Shown here in pieces: positions 9,085 through 19,592 of a stretch of 64,000 bases of DNA; position 1 is the first letter of the stretch, and every line of letters begins with the position of its first letter. The stretch is from Larsenimonas rhizosphaerae. GTDB lineage: Bacteria; Pseudomonadota; Gammaproteobacteria; Pseudomonadales; Halomonadaceae. The notes under the pieces were generated by a model. It did no database searches, was not told where the DNA came from, and was given only the letters and a program-made list of their open reading frames with translations. The stretch spans positions 310,001 to 374,000 of the forward strand of contig NZ_JAMLJK010000002.1 in assembly GCF_023700005.1 (NCBI RefSeq), read 5' to 3'. The position numbers and the translations under genes were made by a program.

Positions 9085-9915
9085 CTAAAGAGGGATGCGT
9101 CCTTCAAAAACGCGCTCGGCAGGTCCGGTCATGATGACGCTATGGCCTTCACCGGCCCATTCAAGTGTCAGTTGTCCGCCGGGCAGATCGATATTGACCG
9201 GGCTCTCGAGCACTCCCTGTTGAATACCGGCAACCGCTGCCGCACAGGCCCCCGTGCCACAGGCGCGGGTTTCACCGACGCCCCGCTCAAAGACCCTCAG
9301 TCGGGCATGTTGAGTGGAAAGCACTTCCAGAAAGCCGACATTTACACGCCGTGGAAAGCGGTGGTGGCGCTCAAGCAGCGGCCCCAGTGTGGTCACTGGT
9401 GCAGTATCCACGCTGTCGACCATGACTACGGCATGAGGATTGCCCATCGAGATTGCGCTCAGCGATACGGTGCCCTGCTCGGTTTCCACCTCGTAGCTCA
9501 GTGACTGCATCTCGGCATGAAAGGGAATCTCGGCCGGGGCCAGCCGAGGCGGACCCATGTCGACCCGAACCCGGGCATCATCAGTCAGACTCAGCAACAT
9601 TGGCCCGCCCGCGGTTTCGACGCGGATATCACGCTTGGCGGTCAGCTGGTTATCGACCACAAACCGGGCAAAACAGCGCGCACCGTTACCGCAGTTTTCC
9701 ACTTCGCTGCCATCGGCGTTGAAGATGCGGTAGCGAAAATCCATGTCCGGATGCGTGGGTGGCTCGACCAGCAGCAACTGATCAAAGCCGATGCCGGTAT
9801 GTCGATTGGCCCACTCGCTGATCTTCTGGGCGGGCAGGCGAGCGCGCTGGGTCACCAAGTCAACGACCATGAAGTCGTTGCCCAGACCATGCATTTTCCA
9901 GAACCGCAACAGCAT
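9085..9915 (-). CDS. dapF: Diaminopimelate epimerase
   Basis: DapF interconverts LL- and meso-diaminopimelate, the cofactor-independent penultimate step of lysine synthesis that also supplies peptidoglycan. The 276-residue protein carries both catalytic cysteines: C75 in [10 protein letters not shown] and C219 in [14 protein letters not shown]. The N-terminal [11 protein letters not shown] is also typical. The start overlaps the lysA stop by one base (TGATG), giving tight coupling with the next enzyme of the pathway. Confidence 0.97.
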   Translation of the reverse strand: MLLRFWKMHGLGNDFMVVDLVTQRARLPAQKISEWANRHTGIGFDQLLLVEPPTHPDMDFRYRIFNADGSEVENCGNGARCFARFVVDNQLTAKRDIRVETAGGPMLLSLTDDARVRVDMGPPRLAPAEIPFHAEMQSLSYEVETEQGTVSLSAISMGNPHAVVMVDSVDTAPVTTLGPLLERHHRFPRRVNVGFLEVLSTQHARLRVFERGVGETRACGTGACAAAVAGIQQGVLESPVNIDLPGGQLTLEWAGEGHSVIMTGPAERVFEGRIPL

Positions 9916-11174
9916 CAGGCCTGCTCCTCCGGCAGAAGGCTTTCACCGGCCCACAGCTCCTCAAGGGTTTCCCGCTCGCGGATCAGATACATCGCATCGC
10001 CATCCACCATTACTTCGGCGGGCCGGGGACGCGCATTGTAATTGGATGCCATGGCAAACCCATAGGCACCGGCAGACTGGACGGCCAGCAGGTCACCTTC
10101 AGCAATGGCCAGCGTGCGGTCCTTGCCGAGGAAGTCGCCGGATTCGCACACCGGGCCCACCACGTCATAGGTCTGGCTGTCGCGAGGCGTGCGTGTGTCG
10201 ACCGGCACTATGCCCTGCCACGCCTGATAGAGCGACGGGCGGATCAGGTCATTCATGCCTGCATCAACAATGGCAAAGTGCCTGGTTTCACCGGGCTTGA
10301 GGTATTCGACCCGAGTCAGCATGACGCCAGCGTTGGCCGCGATGGAGCGGCCGGGTTCGAAAATCAGCTCCAGAGTATCGTCGTCCAGATGCTCGAGCAG
10401 GGCATTGATGTAATCCGCCGTGGCCGGTGGTGTTTCTCCCTGATAGTTCACGCCCAGACCGCCACCAAGATCAAGGTGCTTGAGCATGATGCCGTGCTCG
10501 GCCAGGGTGGCCATCAGCACCTTCAGCCGGTCCAGCGCATCAATAAAGGGGGCGATATCGGTCAGTTGGGAGCCGATATGGCAATCGAGCCCGATTGGCT
10601 GTACGTATGGCAGTGCCTGGGCACGCTGATAGGTCTCAAGGGCATGATCGATCGCGATACCGAACTTGTTGTCCTTGAGGCCGGTGGAAATGTAGGGATG
10701 CGTGCCGGCATCGACGTCCGGATTGACCCGCAGCGACACCGGGGCAATCCTGCCCATGTTGCCGGCTACTTCGTTGAGTCGCTCAAGCTCGGCAGTGGAT
10801 TCGACATTGAAGCACTTGATGCCAACCTCCAGCGCGCGGGCCATTTCCTCGGCCTGCTTGGCAACGCCCGAGAAGACGATACGAGAAGGGTCGCCGCCGG
10901 CGGCCAGAACACGCTCGAGTTCCCCGGCGGAAACGATATCGAATCCCGCACCGAGGCGGGCCAGTACATCAAGCACGGCCAGGTTCGAATTGCTTTTGAC
11001 GGCGTAGCAGATCAGGTGTGCCCGGCCTGCCAGAGGGTCCTGATAGCCCTTGAAATGGGCGGTCAGTGCGGCGCGGGAATACACGTAGCAGGGGGTGCCG
11101 ACCTGGTCGGCCACATCCTCAAGGGCGACGGACTCCGCAAAAAGCCGACCTCCCCGATAGTCAAATGCGCTCAT
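9915..11174 (-). CDS. lysA: Diaminopimelate decarboxylase
   Basis: LysA is the PLP-dependent enzyme that decarboxylates meso-diaminopimelate to L-lysine. The 419-residue fold-type III enzyme has the PLP lysine K60 in CYAVKSNSN. It also has HIGSQLTD, the glycine-rich phosphate loop (LDLGGGLGV), CESGDFLG and [12 protein letters not shown]. It overlaps lptM upstream by 4 bases and dapF downstream by 1. The gene order is lptM-lysA-dapF, as in Pseudomonas-type genomes. Confidence 0.97.
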   Translation of the reverse strand: MSAFDYRGGRLFAESVALEDVADQVGTPCYVYSRAALTAHFKGYQDPLAGRAHLICYAVKSNSNLAVLDVLARLGAGFDIVSAGELERVLAAGGDPSRIVFSGVAKQAEEMARALEVGIKCFNVESTAELERLNEVAGNMGRIAPVSLRVNPDVDAGTHPYISTGLKDNKFGIAIDHALETYQRAQALPYVQPIGLDCHIGSQLTDIAPFIDALDRLKVLMATLAEHGIMLKHLDLGGGLGVNYQGETPPATADYINALLEHLDDDTLELIFEPGRSIAANAGVMLTRVEYLKPGETRHFAIVDAGMNDLIRPSLYQAWQGIVPVDTRTPRDSQTYDVVGPVCESGDFLGKDRTLAIAEGDLLAVQSAGAYGFAMASNYNARPRPAEVMVDGDAMYLIRERETLEELWAGESLLPEEQA

Positions 11175-11403
11175 TGTCGGGCCTCCGCAGGGGCTGCTGT
11201 GGTATCGCCATCGGCATTGCCGCGGGTGTCATTACCGCTGTCGGCCGGCTGGTCATCGGCCTGCGCTGGCTCGGACTGCTGCTCATAGGCATGCTGCGGG
11301 TCGTATTTCTCGGCGGCCTGCTCATCGTTTGGCATGTAAAGCGGACCTTTTTGACCACACCCGGCCAATACCAGGGTGGCCAGCAACAGGGGAATGAGGC
11401 GTG

Positions 11404-11407
<4 letters not shown>
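11171..11407 (-). CDS. lptM: LptM (YifL-type) small lipoprotein
   Basis: A 78-residue lipoprotein with lipobox LVLAGC (Cys17) followed by GQKGPLYMP, the hallmark of the LptM/YifL family. In E. coli LptM helps the LptD-LptE lipopolysaccharide translocon mature. The rest is an acidic, Gln/Ala-rich low-complexity tail longer than the functional N-terminal part. It overlaps both argH and lysA by 4 bases. The outer-membrane location and role are by family. Confidence 0.88.
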
Positions 11408-12813
<1,406 letters not shown>

Positions 12814-12940
12814 GGCGGCTGAATATTCCTGATAATGACAAGTGACAGAGCGCGACGGCCGAGTCGCACCGGATGCGTTCGAGTGTATCAGACTCCGTGG
12901 TCAGGCTCTGCCCTTCGGGCAACGTTGAACCGTGTGGTGG

Positions 12941-12969
12941 TTTTTAGCAGGCGGAGGGTGCTTTATGAT
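12941..12969 (+). promoter_or_regulatory. Putative sigma-70 promoter of hemC
   Basis: TATGAT (12964-12969) lies 17 bases after a weak TTTTTA -35 (12941-12946), about 35 bases before the hemC start. The -10 is near consensus. A small hairpin (TGCCC-TTC-GGGCA, 12909-12921) lies just upstream. Confidence 0.5.
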
Positions 12970-13004
12970 AGTCGTCCTGCTTGATTACCGACTCTGGAGT
13001 CCCT

Positions 13005-13952
13005 GTGTCTGACATGCCGCTATCTCATCTGCGTATTGCTACCCGCAAAAGCCCGCTGGCCCTGTGGCAGGCGGAACACGTCAAGGCGCGGCTGGAGGCG
13101 CTGCACCCCGGGCTTCTGGTAGAGCTGGTGGCACTTTCAACCCGGGGGGACAAGATCCTGGACACGCCGCTGGCAAAAATCGGTGGCAAGGCCTTGTTCG
13201 TCAAGGAGCTTGAAGAGGCCATGATGGACGGCCGCGCCGATATCGCAGTGCATTCCATGAAGGATGTCCCGATGCATTTCCCGGAAGGGCTGGGCCTTGC
13301 GGTCATCATGGACCGCGGTGCACCCACCGATGCGTTTGTTTCCAATGAAGTGTCGGAGCTTGAGGCCCTGCCGCTGGGGGCCTGCGTGGGGACGTCCAGC
13401 CTTCGGCGCGGGCTGCAGATCAAGTCACTGCGCCCGGACCTTGTCATTGAAAGTCTGCGGGGCAATGTGCAGACGCGACTGTCCAAACTCGATAGCGGAG
13501 AGTTCAATGCCATCGTACTGGCGACTTCCGGCTTGCAGCGGGTGGGGCTGGAAGGGCGCATTACCAGCGAGTTCGTGCCAGAGCAGCTCCTGCCGGCCTG
13601 TGGCCAGGGTGCGCTGGGAATCGAATGTCGTCTGGCGGATGATCAGGTTCGTGCCCTGATTGCGCCGCTTGTCGATGCACCAACGACTAGCTGTGTGCTT
13701 GCCGAACGTGCGATGAATACGCATCTCGAAGGCGGGTGTCAGGTACCAATCGGCGGCTTTGCCCTGCTGGAAGATGAAGGACAGACCCTGTGGCTGCGTG
13801 GGCTGGTGGGCGCGCCGGACGGCTCACAGGTGCTGCGTGCCCAGGCCCGTGGCCCGGCAGAGGCACCTGAGGCGCTGGGCGTTCAGGTCGCTGATGCGCT
13901 GCTGGCCCAGGGGGCTGGTGCGATTCTGGAAGATGTTTATGGCACGCGCTGA
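13005..13952 (+). CDS. hemC: Porphobilinogen deaminase (hydroxymethylbilane synthase)
   Basis: HemC polymerises four porphobilinogens into hydroxymethylbilane in haem synthesis. Counting from the GTG at 13005 (GGAG five bases upstream) gives 315 residues (E. coli 313). STRGDKILD, the catalytic Asp in HSMKDVP (about 88) and LRGNVQTRL are present. The dipyrromethane-anchoring cysteine is C245 in [10 protein letters not shown]. An ATG at 13014 is the alternative start. The 3' end overlaps hemD by 14 bases. Confidence 0.96.
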   Translation: MSDMPLSHLRIATRKSPLALWQAEHVKARLEALHPGLLVELVALSTRGDKILDTPLAKIGGKALFVKELEEAMMDGRADIAVHSMKDVPMHFPEGLGLAVIMDRGAPTDAFVSNEVSELEALPLGACVGTSSLRRGLQIKSLRPDLVIESLRGNVQTRLSKLDSGEFNAIVLATSGLQRVGLEGRITSEFVPEQLLPACGQGALGIECRLADDQVRALIAPLVDAPTTSCVLAERAMNTHLEGGCQVPIGGFALLEDEGQTLWLRGLVGAPDGSQVLRAQARGPAEAPEALGVQVADALLAQGAGAILEDVYGTR

Positions 13953-14709
13953 TCTGCCGGTGGTCATTGCGCGTCCGGGAGCGCGCGCCGAAGCGCTGGA
14001 TGCTGCGCTTCGGGCTGACGGGCATGCGATCGAGCAGCTCAATATCATGTCATTGTCCCCCCTGGACGACGAGGAGGGCGCCATCCGGCGCCGCCTGCTG
14101 GATCTGGATCTTTATCGCCAGGTGATCTGCACGAGCCCCTTCGCCGCGCAGTGCCTGGTCGAGCAGATCGAGGCAGTCTGGCCTCAGCTGCCGGTCGGTA
14201 TCGAGTATCTGGCAACCGGTACCAGCACCGCCGATGTCCTGGCCGACGGGCTGTCGGTGGACGTGTCCTTTCCGCCCATGGGCAGTGGCAGTGCCAGTGA
14301 GGCATTGTTGGCATTGCCTACCCTGGCGGCTGATAATGTCAGCGGTCACCGTATTCTGCTGGCCGGTGGTCAGGGCGGGCGCCCACTTCTGCACGAAACG
14401 CTGATGCAGCGCGGCGCGAGTGTCGATACACTGGCACTTTACCGGCGTCAGCTTCATGAGCCCGAGCTGACGCACCAGCACCTGCTGTCGGAAGGGCGCT
14501 TTTCTGCACTGGTATTGACCAGCGCGGAACAGCTTGAGCATCTTCTGGTATGGTGTGACAGGCAAACGTTTTCACGCCCGCTGGTCGTTTCCAGCGAGCG
14601 ATTGGCTACACTGGCTTACACGCACGGATTTGATACCGTCATGGTGGCCGGAGACGCCTCCCCGAATGCATTGAGCGCAGCCGTGGCCCGCGCTTGTAGC
14701 GCCTTCTAA
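13939..14709 (+). CDS. hemD: Uroporphyrinogen-III synthase
   Basis: HemD cyclises hydroxymethylbilane to uroporphyrinogen III with inversion of ring D. The family is poorly conserved. The 256-residue length, the N-terminal [13 protein letters not shown], and [13 protein letters not shown] and [12 protein letters not shown] near the middle support the call, as does the position directly after hemC. The ATG at 13939 lies within the last codons of hemC in another frame, so the two are translationally coupled. Confidence 0.92.
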   Translation: MARADLPVVIARPGARAEALDAALRADGHAIEQLNIMSLSPLDDEEGAIRRRLLDLDLYRQVICTSPFAAQCLVEQIEAVWPQLPVGIEYLATGTSTADVLADGLSVDVSFPPMGSGSASEALLALPTLAADNVSGHRILLAGGQGGRPLLHETLMQRGASVDTLALYRRQLHEPELTHQHLLSEGRFSALVLTSAEQLEHLLVWCDRQTFSRPLVVSSERLATLAYTHGFDTVMVAGDASPNALSAAVARACSAF

Positions 14710-14731
14710 CCTTGATAAAGGCTAGTGATAC

Positions 14732-16030
14732 ATGAGCAAGCAAGAACACGACAAAGACGACAACACCGCTTCCTCTCGGCCCGACGGCTCGTCTGCGTCG
14801 ACCCCGCCTGCCCGGGCGCCGGATACGGCAGGCCCTGCTTCGCCCGAGGACAGGAGCGACAAGGTCTCGGGCACCTCCGGGTCTGATACCACGGCCTCAG
14901 CATCCGGTGCGGCCGCTTCCGCCAGTGCCGGGACAGGCACGTCGTCCAAATCCTCATCCCGCCCCGGAGCCAGCGGAGCCAACACGCCTCCGCGCGGTAC
15001 GGGAAAAGGCAGCGGCAGTGGCAGCAATGGTGGTGGCCACGGTACGTCGTCTTCCGGAAAGGGCAGCAAGGCCCTCATGGTCGTGCTGATTATCCTGTTG
15101 TTGATTGTTCTTGCCGCCATGGGCTGGGGTGGCTGGCAGCTGATGCAGCAGAAACAGACGGTTGCAACGCTTGAGCAGCAGATCCCGCAGCAGGATGAAA
15201 CGCTGACGCGGCGCCTGTCGGCACAGCAGAAGAAAATTGATGAGCTTCAGAATTCCCTCAAGGAAGCGAGCGCCACACAGGACAAGGTGCTTGATGAACT
15301 GAGTGCATCACAGCAAACCGACTCCCGCGAGTGGCTCTATGCAGAAGTCGAGTATCTGCTTCGTCTTGCCAATCAGCGCCTCCAGCTCGAGCGTGATGTC
15401 AGCGGCGCCTATGCCCTGCTGAAAAGTGCTGATGAGCGCCTCCAGCAGGCAGACAACCCCGCCTTTACCCCGGTGCGTCGTCAGATTCGTTCCGGCATGG
15501 CGGCACTCGATGCGGTGCCCAGCGTGGATGAAACGGGTCTTTATCTGGCGCTGGCTGCCGAGGCAGAGCAGTTCCAGACGCTGCCGCTGGCTCAGGATAC
15601 TCAGGCCCTGTCTGCGAAGGTGGATGACGGTTCATTCTACGGCGGTGACTGGCGTGACCAGCTGGCACGGCTTGGGAATCAGCTCAAGGATCTGGTGACG
15701 GTACGTCATCATGATGAAGCGCTTGAAGCACTGATCACGCCGTCCCAGGAAGGTTATCTGCGTCAGAACGTCCGCCTGATGCTCGAGCAGGCGCAACTGG
15801 CACTGCTCAAGGGGCAGCCGCAGGTGTATCAGCAGGGCATCAGCCGGGCACGTGACATGGTGAAGGCCTACTACAAGACCGATGATGACCGTGTGCGTAC
15901 GGCGCTGTCTCGCCTTGATGAGCTGGCCAATGAAACCATTCGCCCTGACCTGCCCGATGTCAGCGGCTCACTCAATACACTGCGTGACATCATGCAGCGG
16001 CGCTATGACCAGCAAGGAGCGGTCGAATGA
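14732..16030 (+). CDS. hemX: HemX-family membrane protein
   Basis: A 432-residue protein of the HemX family (annotated as uroporphyrinogen-III C-methyltransferase in E. coli, but with no methyltransferase motif seen here). Residues 1-110 are extreme low-complexity Ser/Thr/Gly/Ala/Pro sequence, probably a disordered cytoplasmic tail. One transmembrane helix (ALMVVLIILLLIVLAAMG, about 112-130) is followed by a coiled coil and a helical periplasmic HemX domain (YAEVEYLLRLANQRLQLERD). Its role beside hemC/hemD/hemY is not established. It overlaps hemY by 4 bases. Confidence 0.9.
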   Translation: MSKQEHDKDDNTASSRPDGSSASTPPARAPDTAGPASPEDRSDKVSGTSGSDTTASASGAAASASAGTGTSSKSSSRPGASGANTPPRGTGKGSGSGSNGGGHGTSSSGKGSKALMVVLIILLLIVLAAMGWGGWQLMQQKQTVATLEQQIPQQDETLTRRLSAQQKKIDELQNSLKEASATQDKVLDELSASQQTDSREWLYAEVEYLLRLANQRLQLERDVSGAYALLKSADERLQQADNPAFTPVRRQIRSGMAALDAVPSVDETGLYLALAAEAEQFQTLPLAQDTQALSAKVDDGSFYGGDWRDQLARLGNQLKDLVTVRHHDEALEALITPSQEGYLRQNVRLMLEQAQLALLKGQPQVYQQGISRARDMVKAYYKTDDDRVRTALSRLDELANETIRPDLPDVSGSLNTLRDIMQRRYDQQGAVE

Positions 16031-17253
16031 GAAAACTGATTCTCTTCATCGTCATCGGGCTGGCAGTAGGTGCGCTGCTGGGTCAGTTGATGCTGTCGAC
16101 GCCAGGTTATTTTCTTGTACGTGTCGGTGATACGTCAGTCCAGACGTCCTTCTGGTTTGGGCTGATCCTTGTGCTGGTCGCCTTCCTGGTCTTCTACATG
16201 GTACTGCGCCTGTTGCTGCAGCTGCGCCGCCCGGTTGGCCGGATAAAGCGCTGGAATCATCGCACACGTAATCGTCAGGCCATGGACCGCACGGTAAAGG
16301 GCCTGGTTGATCTTGCCGAGGGACGCTGGAAAAAGGCGGAAAAATCCCTGACGCGTGCTGCCGATGACTCCTCTGCACCGATGGTGAACTACCTGTCCGC
16401 AGCGCTTGCCGCTCATTACCAGGGACGGTACGACCAGTCCGAAACACTGCTGAAAAAGGCTCATCACAGTACGGAAGGGTCTGATACTGCCGTTTCCCTG
16501 GTGCATGCACAGTTGATGCTGGACCGAGAACAGAACGAACAGGCCGTTGCCACACTGACCCGTCTTGAAAAACAGCTGCCGGAGCATCCCCAGGTACTCA
16601 AGATGCTCAAGCAGGCGTACGTGGGTGTCGGTGACTGGGATAATCTGCGTCGTCTGCTGCCGCGCCTTGAGCGCCACAATCTGATGACCGATGAAGAGCG
16701 AGTGCTTCTTGAGCGTAATGCCTACATGTCCTCGCTTCGTGATGCCTCGGGGGATTACCGTCGGCTGGATGAGGTGCGCCAGTTGTGGGATGAAATGCCC
16801 GATACACTGCGCAATGATCCGGACATGGTCTTGATGTATGTCGAATCGCTTTACAAGGCCGGCGAAGAAAACCAGGCCGAGCGCCTGCTGCGTCAGACGC
16901 TGAAGGAGCAGTGGCATTCCGCTCTGATCCTGCGTTACGGCCTGCTGGATGTGGACGCCAGCCGTCAGCTCCAGCACGCCGAGAAATGGGCCGAAGAGCG
17001 GCCACAGGACCCTGACCTGATGCTTACCCTGGGGCGTTTGTCCCTCCGCAATGCCTACTGGGGCAAGGCGCAGGAGTACTTCGAGTCAAGCTATCGTGTC
17101 CATCCAGGCAGTACTGTCTGCGCTGAACTTGCCCGCCTTTATTCCAGCATGGGTGAGCCGGCGAAAAGTCAGAAGTACTACCAGCAGAGCGTCAGTATGC
17201 TGCATGAGAAGCTGCCGGCCCTGCCGCAGCCCTCATCAGCCGCCGGTCACTGA
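16027..17253 (+). CDS. hemY: HemY-family TPR membrane protein
   Basis: A 408-residue protein of the gammaproteobacterial HemY family; it is not the protoporphyrinogen oxidase that shares the name. Two transmembrane helices (about 4-22 and 38-62) form the HemY_N domain, followed by tetratricopeptide-like helical repeats (such as VNYLSAALAAHYQGRYDQSE and LMLTLGRLSLRNAYWGKAQE). The precise function is unknown; position and family tie it to haem synthesis. Its ATG overlaps the hemX stop, and a terminator follows 24 bases after the stop. Confidence 0.92.
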   Translation: MRKLILFIVIGLAVGALLGQLMLSTPGYFLVRVGDTSVQTSFWFGLILVLVAFLVFYMVLRLLLQLRRPVGRIKRWNHRTRNRQAMDRTVKGLVDLAEGRWKKAEKSLTRAADDSSAPMVNYLSAALAAHYQGRYDQSETLLKKAHHSTEGSDTAVSLVHAQLMLDREQNEQAVATLTRLEKQLPEHPQVLKMLKQAYVGVGDWDNLRRLLPRLERHNLMTDEERVLLERNAYMSSLRDASGDYRRLDEVRQLWDEMPDTLRNDPDMVLMYVESLYKAGEENQAERLLRQTLKEQWHSALILRYGLLDVDASRQLQHAEKWAEERPQDPDLMLTLGRLSLRNAYWGKAQEYFESSYRVHPGSTVCAELARLYSSMGEPAKSQKYYQQSVSMLHEKLPALPQPSSAAGH

Positions 17254-17276
17254 TGACTGTCGACTCCTCTGGTATG

Positions 17277-17303
17277 GCCCCGCCCTTGTGCGGGGCTTTT
17301 TTT
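17277..17303 (+). terminator. Intrinsic terminator of the hemCDXY operon
   Basis: GCCCCGC (17277-17283), a 6-base loop, GCGGGGC (17290-17296) and seven T. Confidence 0.93.
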
Positions 17304-17384
17304 ATCACGTGATCCATGCAAGGCGATGCGCGTGAGGCTACCTTAAGTGTCAGTCAAGAATCCAACGTGCTCCAGGGGAATGCC

Positions 17385-18965
17385 ATGTATCAACGTCATT
17401 TTTTCATTGCGCTGGCCGTGTCCTTTATCGGTCTTGCGATAACGGGCCTTTTTCATCCGGCCTGGAATGTGCTGTGGGTGGTCTGGCTGGGGGTGGCTGC
17501 ACTCGGCATATATGATCTTCGCTGCCACCACAGTGTGTTGAGCAATTATCCGGTCATCGGCCATTTAAGGTATTTGATGGAGTTTGTGCGGCCCGAGTTG
17601 CGCCAGTATTTCTTTGAATCCGATTCCAGTGGCCGGCCCTTCAATCGAGAGCAGCGCGAACTGATCAACCACCGCGCTGCCGGCGGATCAGACGCGATGC
17701 CCTTTGGTACGCTCAGGGATATCGATGCCGCCGGGTATGACTACTCGATGCACTCCCTGGCACCGAAAAATGTGGACAGCGCCTTTGGTCGAGTCGTGGT
17801 CGGTGGGGCGCAATGCACCAAACCCTACAATTCTTCCATATTCAATATCTCCGGCATGAGTTTCGGAGCACTGTCGGGCAATGCCATTCTGGCAATGAAC
17901 AAGGGTGCCAGGGCCGGCGGCTTTGCTCATGACACTGGAGAGGGGGCCATCAGCCCCTACCATGAACGCCATGGAGGCGATCTGATCTGGCAGCTGGGTA
18001 CCGGTTATTTTGGCTGTCGCACGAAGGAGGGCCGGTTTGACCCGGATCTGTTCAAGGAGAAGGCCTGTAGTGATCAGGTCAGGATGATCGAGGTCAAGCT
18101 GTCCCAGGGGGCCAAGCCGTCTCATGGCGGATTATTGCCCGGCGCCAAGGTCAACGACGAGATTGCTGAAACGCGGCGGATCGAGGCAGGACAGGACTGT
18201 GAGTCCCCCGCATCGCACCCGGAGTTTTCAACGCCCGGGGGGCTGCTTGAATTTGTTGCAAGGCTGCGTGAGCTGAGCGGCGGCAAGCCGACGGGGTTCA
18301 AGCTGTGCATCGGGCAGCGAAGCGAGTTTCTGAGTATCTGCAAGGCCATGCTCGATACCGGTATCCTCCCCGATTTCATTACCGTGGACGGGGCCGAGGG
18401 AGGAACCGGGGCCGCACCGACAGAGTTTTCCGACAGCCTTGGTCTTTATATCAATGAAGCACTGCCCTTTGTACATCAGGCGCTGACAGGCTGTGGGCTG
18501 CGGGATCAGATTCGGGTGATTGCCAGCGGCAAGGTGGCACTGGGCTATGACATGGTGGTCAAGCACGCCCTCGGGGCTGATATCTGCCATGCCGCACGTC
18601 CCTTCATGTTTGCGGTCGGGTGCATTCAGTCGCGTCGCTGTCATACCAATCAGTGTCCGACCGGCGTAGCGACTCAGGATCCTCGCCGCTCTCGGGCGCT
18701 GGATGTAGAAGACAAGTCCAAACGCGTGACCCGGTATCACGAAGCCACCGTGGCGTCGTTTTTCAATATGGTCGGCGCGATGGGGTTATCGTCGCCGAAG
18801 GAGCTGACGCCGGCGATGGTTCAGCACCGCACCCAGTTTGCGCCGGCCAGACCCTGGAGCGATATCATAGGCCCCTGTCCGGCCCCGGGGCAGCTGCTTG
18901 ATGACAGCGAGCGCCCCGAAGCGTGGTCGGCCTGCTGGTCGGCGGCCTCGGCTGACCGGTTCTAG
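17385..18965 (+). CDS. FMN-binding glutamate synthase family protein, membrane-anchored
   Basis: A 526-residue protein with the GltB-like FMN/glutamate-synthase domain but no glutaminase domain. Residues 1-45 form two hydrophobic segments (FFIALAVSFIGLAITGLF and VLWVVWLGVAALGIY), so the protein is probably anchored in the inner membrane. Typical GltS blocks are FNISGMSFGALSGNAILAMN, the FMN phosphate site (VDGAEGGTGAAP), and a cysteine motif CIQSRRCHTNQCPTGVA resembling the 3Fe-4S ligand set. It is monocistronic. The substrate is unknown and glutamate synthesis is not assured. The ATG at 17385 is preferred; its stop overlaps the convergent DUF4202 gene. Confidence 0.87.
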   Translation: MYQRHFFIALAVSFIGLAITGLFHPAWNVLWVVWLGVAALGIYDLRCHHSVLSNYPVIGHLRYLMEFVRPELRQYFFESDSSGRPFNREQRELINHRAAGGSDAMPFGTLRDIDAAGYDYSMHSLAPKNVDSAFGRVVVGGAQCTKPYNSSIFNISGMSFGALSGNAILAMNKGARAGGFAHDTGEGAISPYHERHGGDLIWQLGTGYFGCRTKEGRFDPDLFKEKACSDQVRMIEVKLSQGAKPSHGGLLPGAKVNDEIAETRRIEAGQDCESPASHPEFSTPGGLLEFVARLRELSGGKPTGFKLCIGQRSEFLSICKAMLDTGILPDFITVDGAEGGTGAAPTEFSDSLGLYINEALPFVHQALTGCGLRDQIRVIASGKVALGYDMVVKHALGADICHAARPFMFAVGCIQSRRCHTNQCPTGVATQDPRRSRALDVEDKSKRVTRYHEATVASFFNMVGAMGLSSPKELTPAMVQHRTQFAPARPWSDIIGPCPAPGQLLDDSERPEAWSACWSAASADRF

Positions 18966-19549
18966 TCGGCGGCGGGCAAGGCCTCGGCCATGATGCGTGA
19001 AAGCCTGGGGGAGAAGGTCAGGGTGCCGGCCAGCTGATGGCCATGCGCTGACATCTTGGCCCAGGTTCTGGCCAGAATGCGTCCAAGCTTGTCGTCATCG
19101 TGTTCCTCGGCAAAGGCCTCGACGTAATGGTCCAGAAAGGCCAGTGCGATGGTATCTTCCAGCGCCTGCATCTCGGGGTTGGTCTTGATGTTCTGCTTCA
19201 GGATCAATGCACTGATTCGCCCGATCTCATCTGCCGTTACACCTTCTTCCGACAGTAGTTCGGCGACCAGACTGGCCTGGCGTTTTTGAAGGTCCGTACG
19301 CCAGGCATGGTAGCCGGGACGGGTCATCGGATAGTCTTCGCGCGGACTTTCCCAGCGGCGAAAATGCTGGGCGCGGGCAGCAATTCGAAGCTCGGCATCG
19401 GCGTCAGGTGCAACGCGTTCAAGCCACTCACTCATACGGCGTGCATAGGCCAGCTCATAAGGGGTGTCTGAGGCCTTGTCCTGGCGTGGATCGCAGGCGT
19501 GGGCGTCATCAATGGCAGCCATGATGCGGCCATACTGGTGCTGGTTCAT
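18962..19549 (-). CDS. DUF4202 family protein
   Basis: A 195-residue soluble alpha-helical protein of the DUF4202 family, recognised by AIDDAHACDPRQD near the start, SEWLERVAPDADAELRIAAR, HFRRWESPREDYPMTRPGYH and the FLDHYVEAFAEEHDDDKL block. Conserved His/Asp/Glu residues hint at a metal or phosphate site. Its function is unknown. It is convergent with the glutamate-synthase-like gene; the two stop codons share bases 18963-18964. Confidence 0.8.
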   Translation of the reverse strand: MNQHQYGRIMAAIDDAHACDPRQDKASDTPYELAYARRMSEWLERVAPDADAELRIAARAQHFRRWESPREDYPMTRPGYHAWRTDLQKRQASLVAELLSEEGVTADEIGRISALILKQNIKTNPEMQALEDTIALAFLDHYVEAFAEEHDDDKLGRILARTWAKMSAHGHQLAGTLTFSPRLSRIMAEALPAAD

Positions 19550-19592
19550 GGAACAGGAATCTCCAGGCTGAAAACAGATAATACACACGGAA

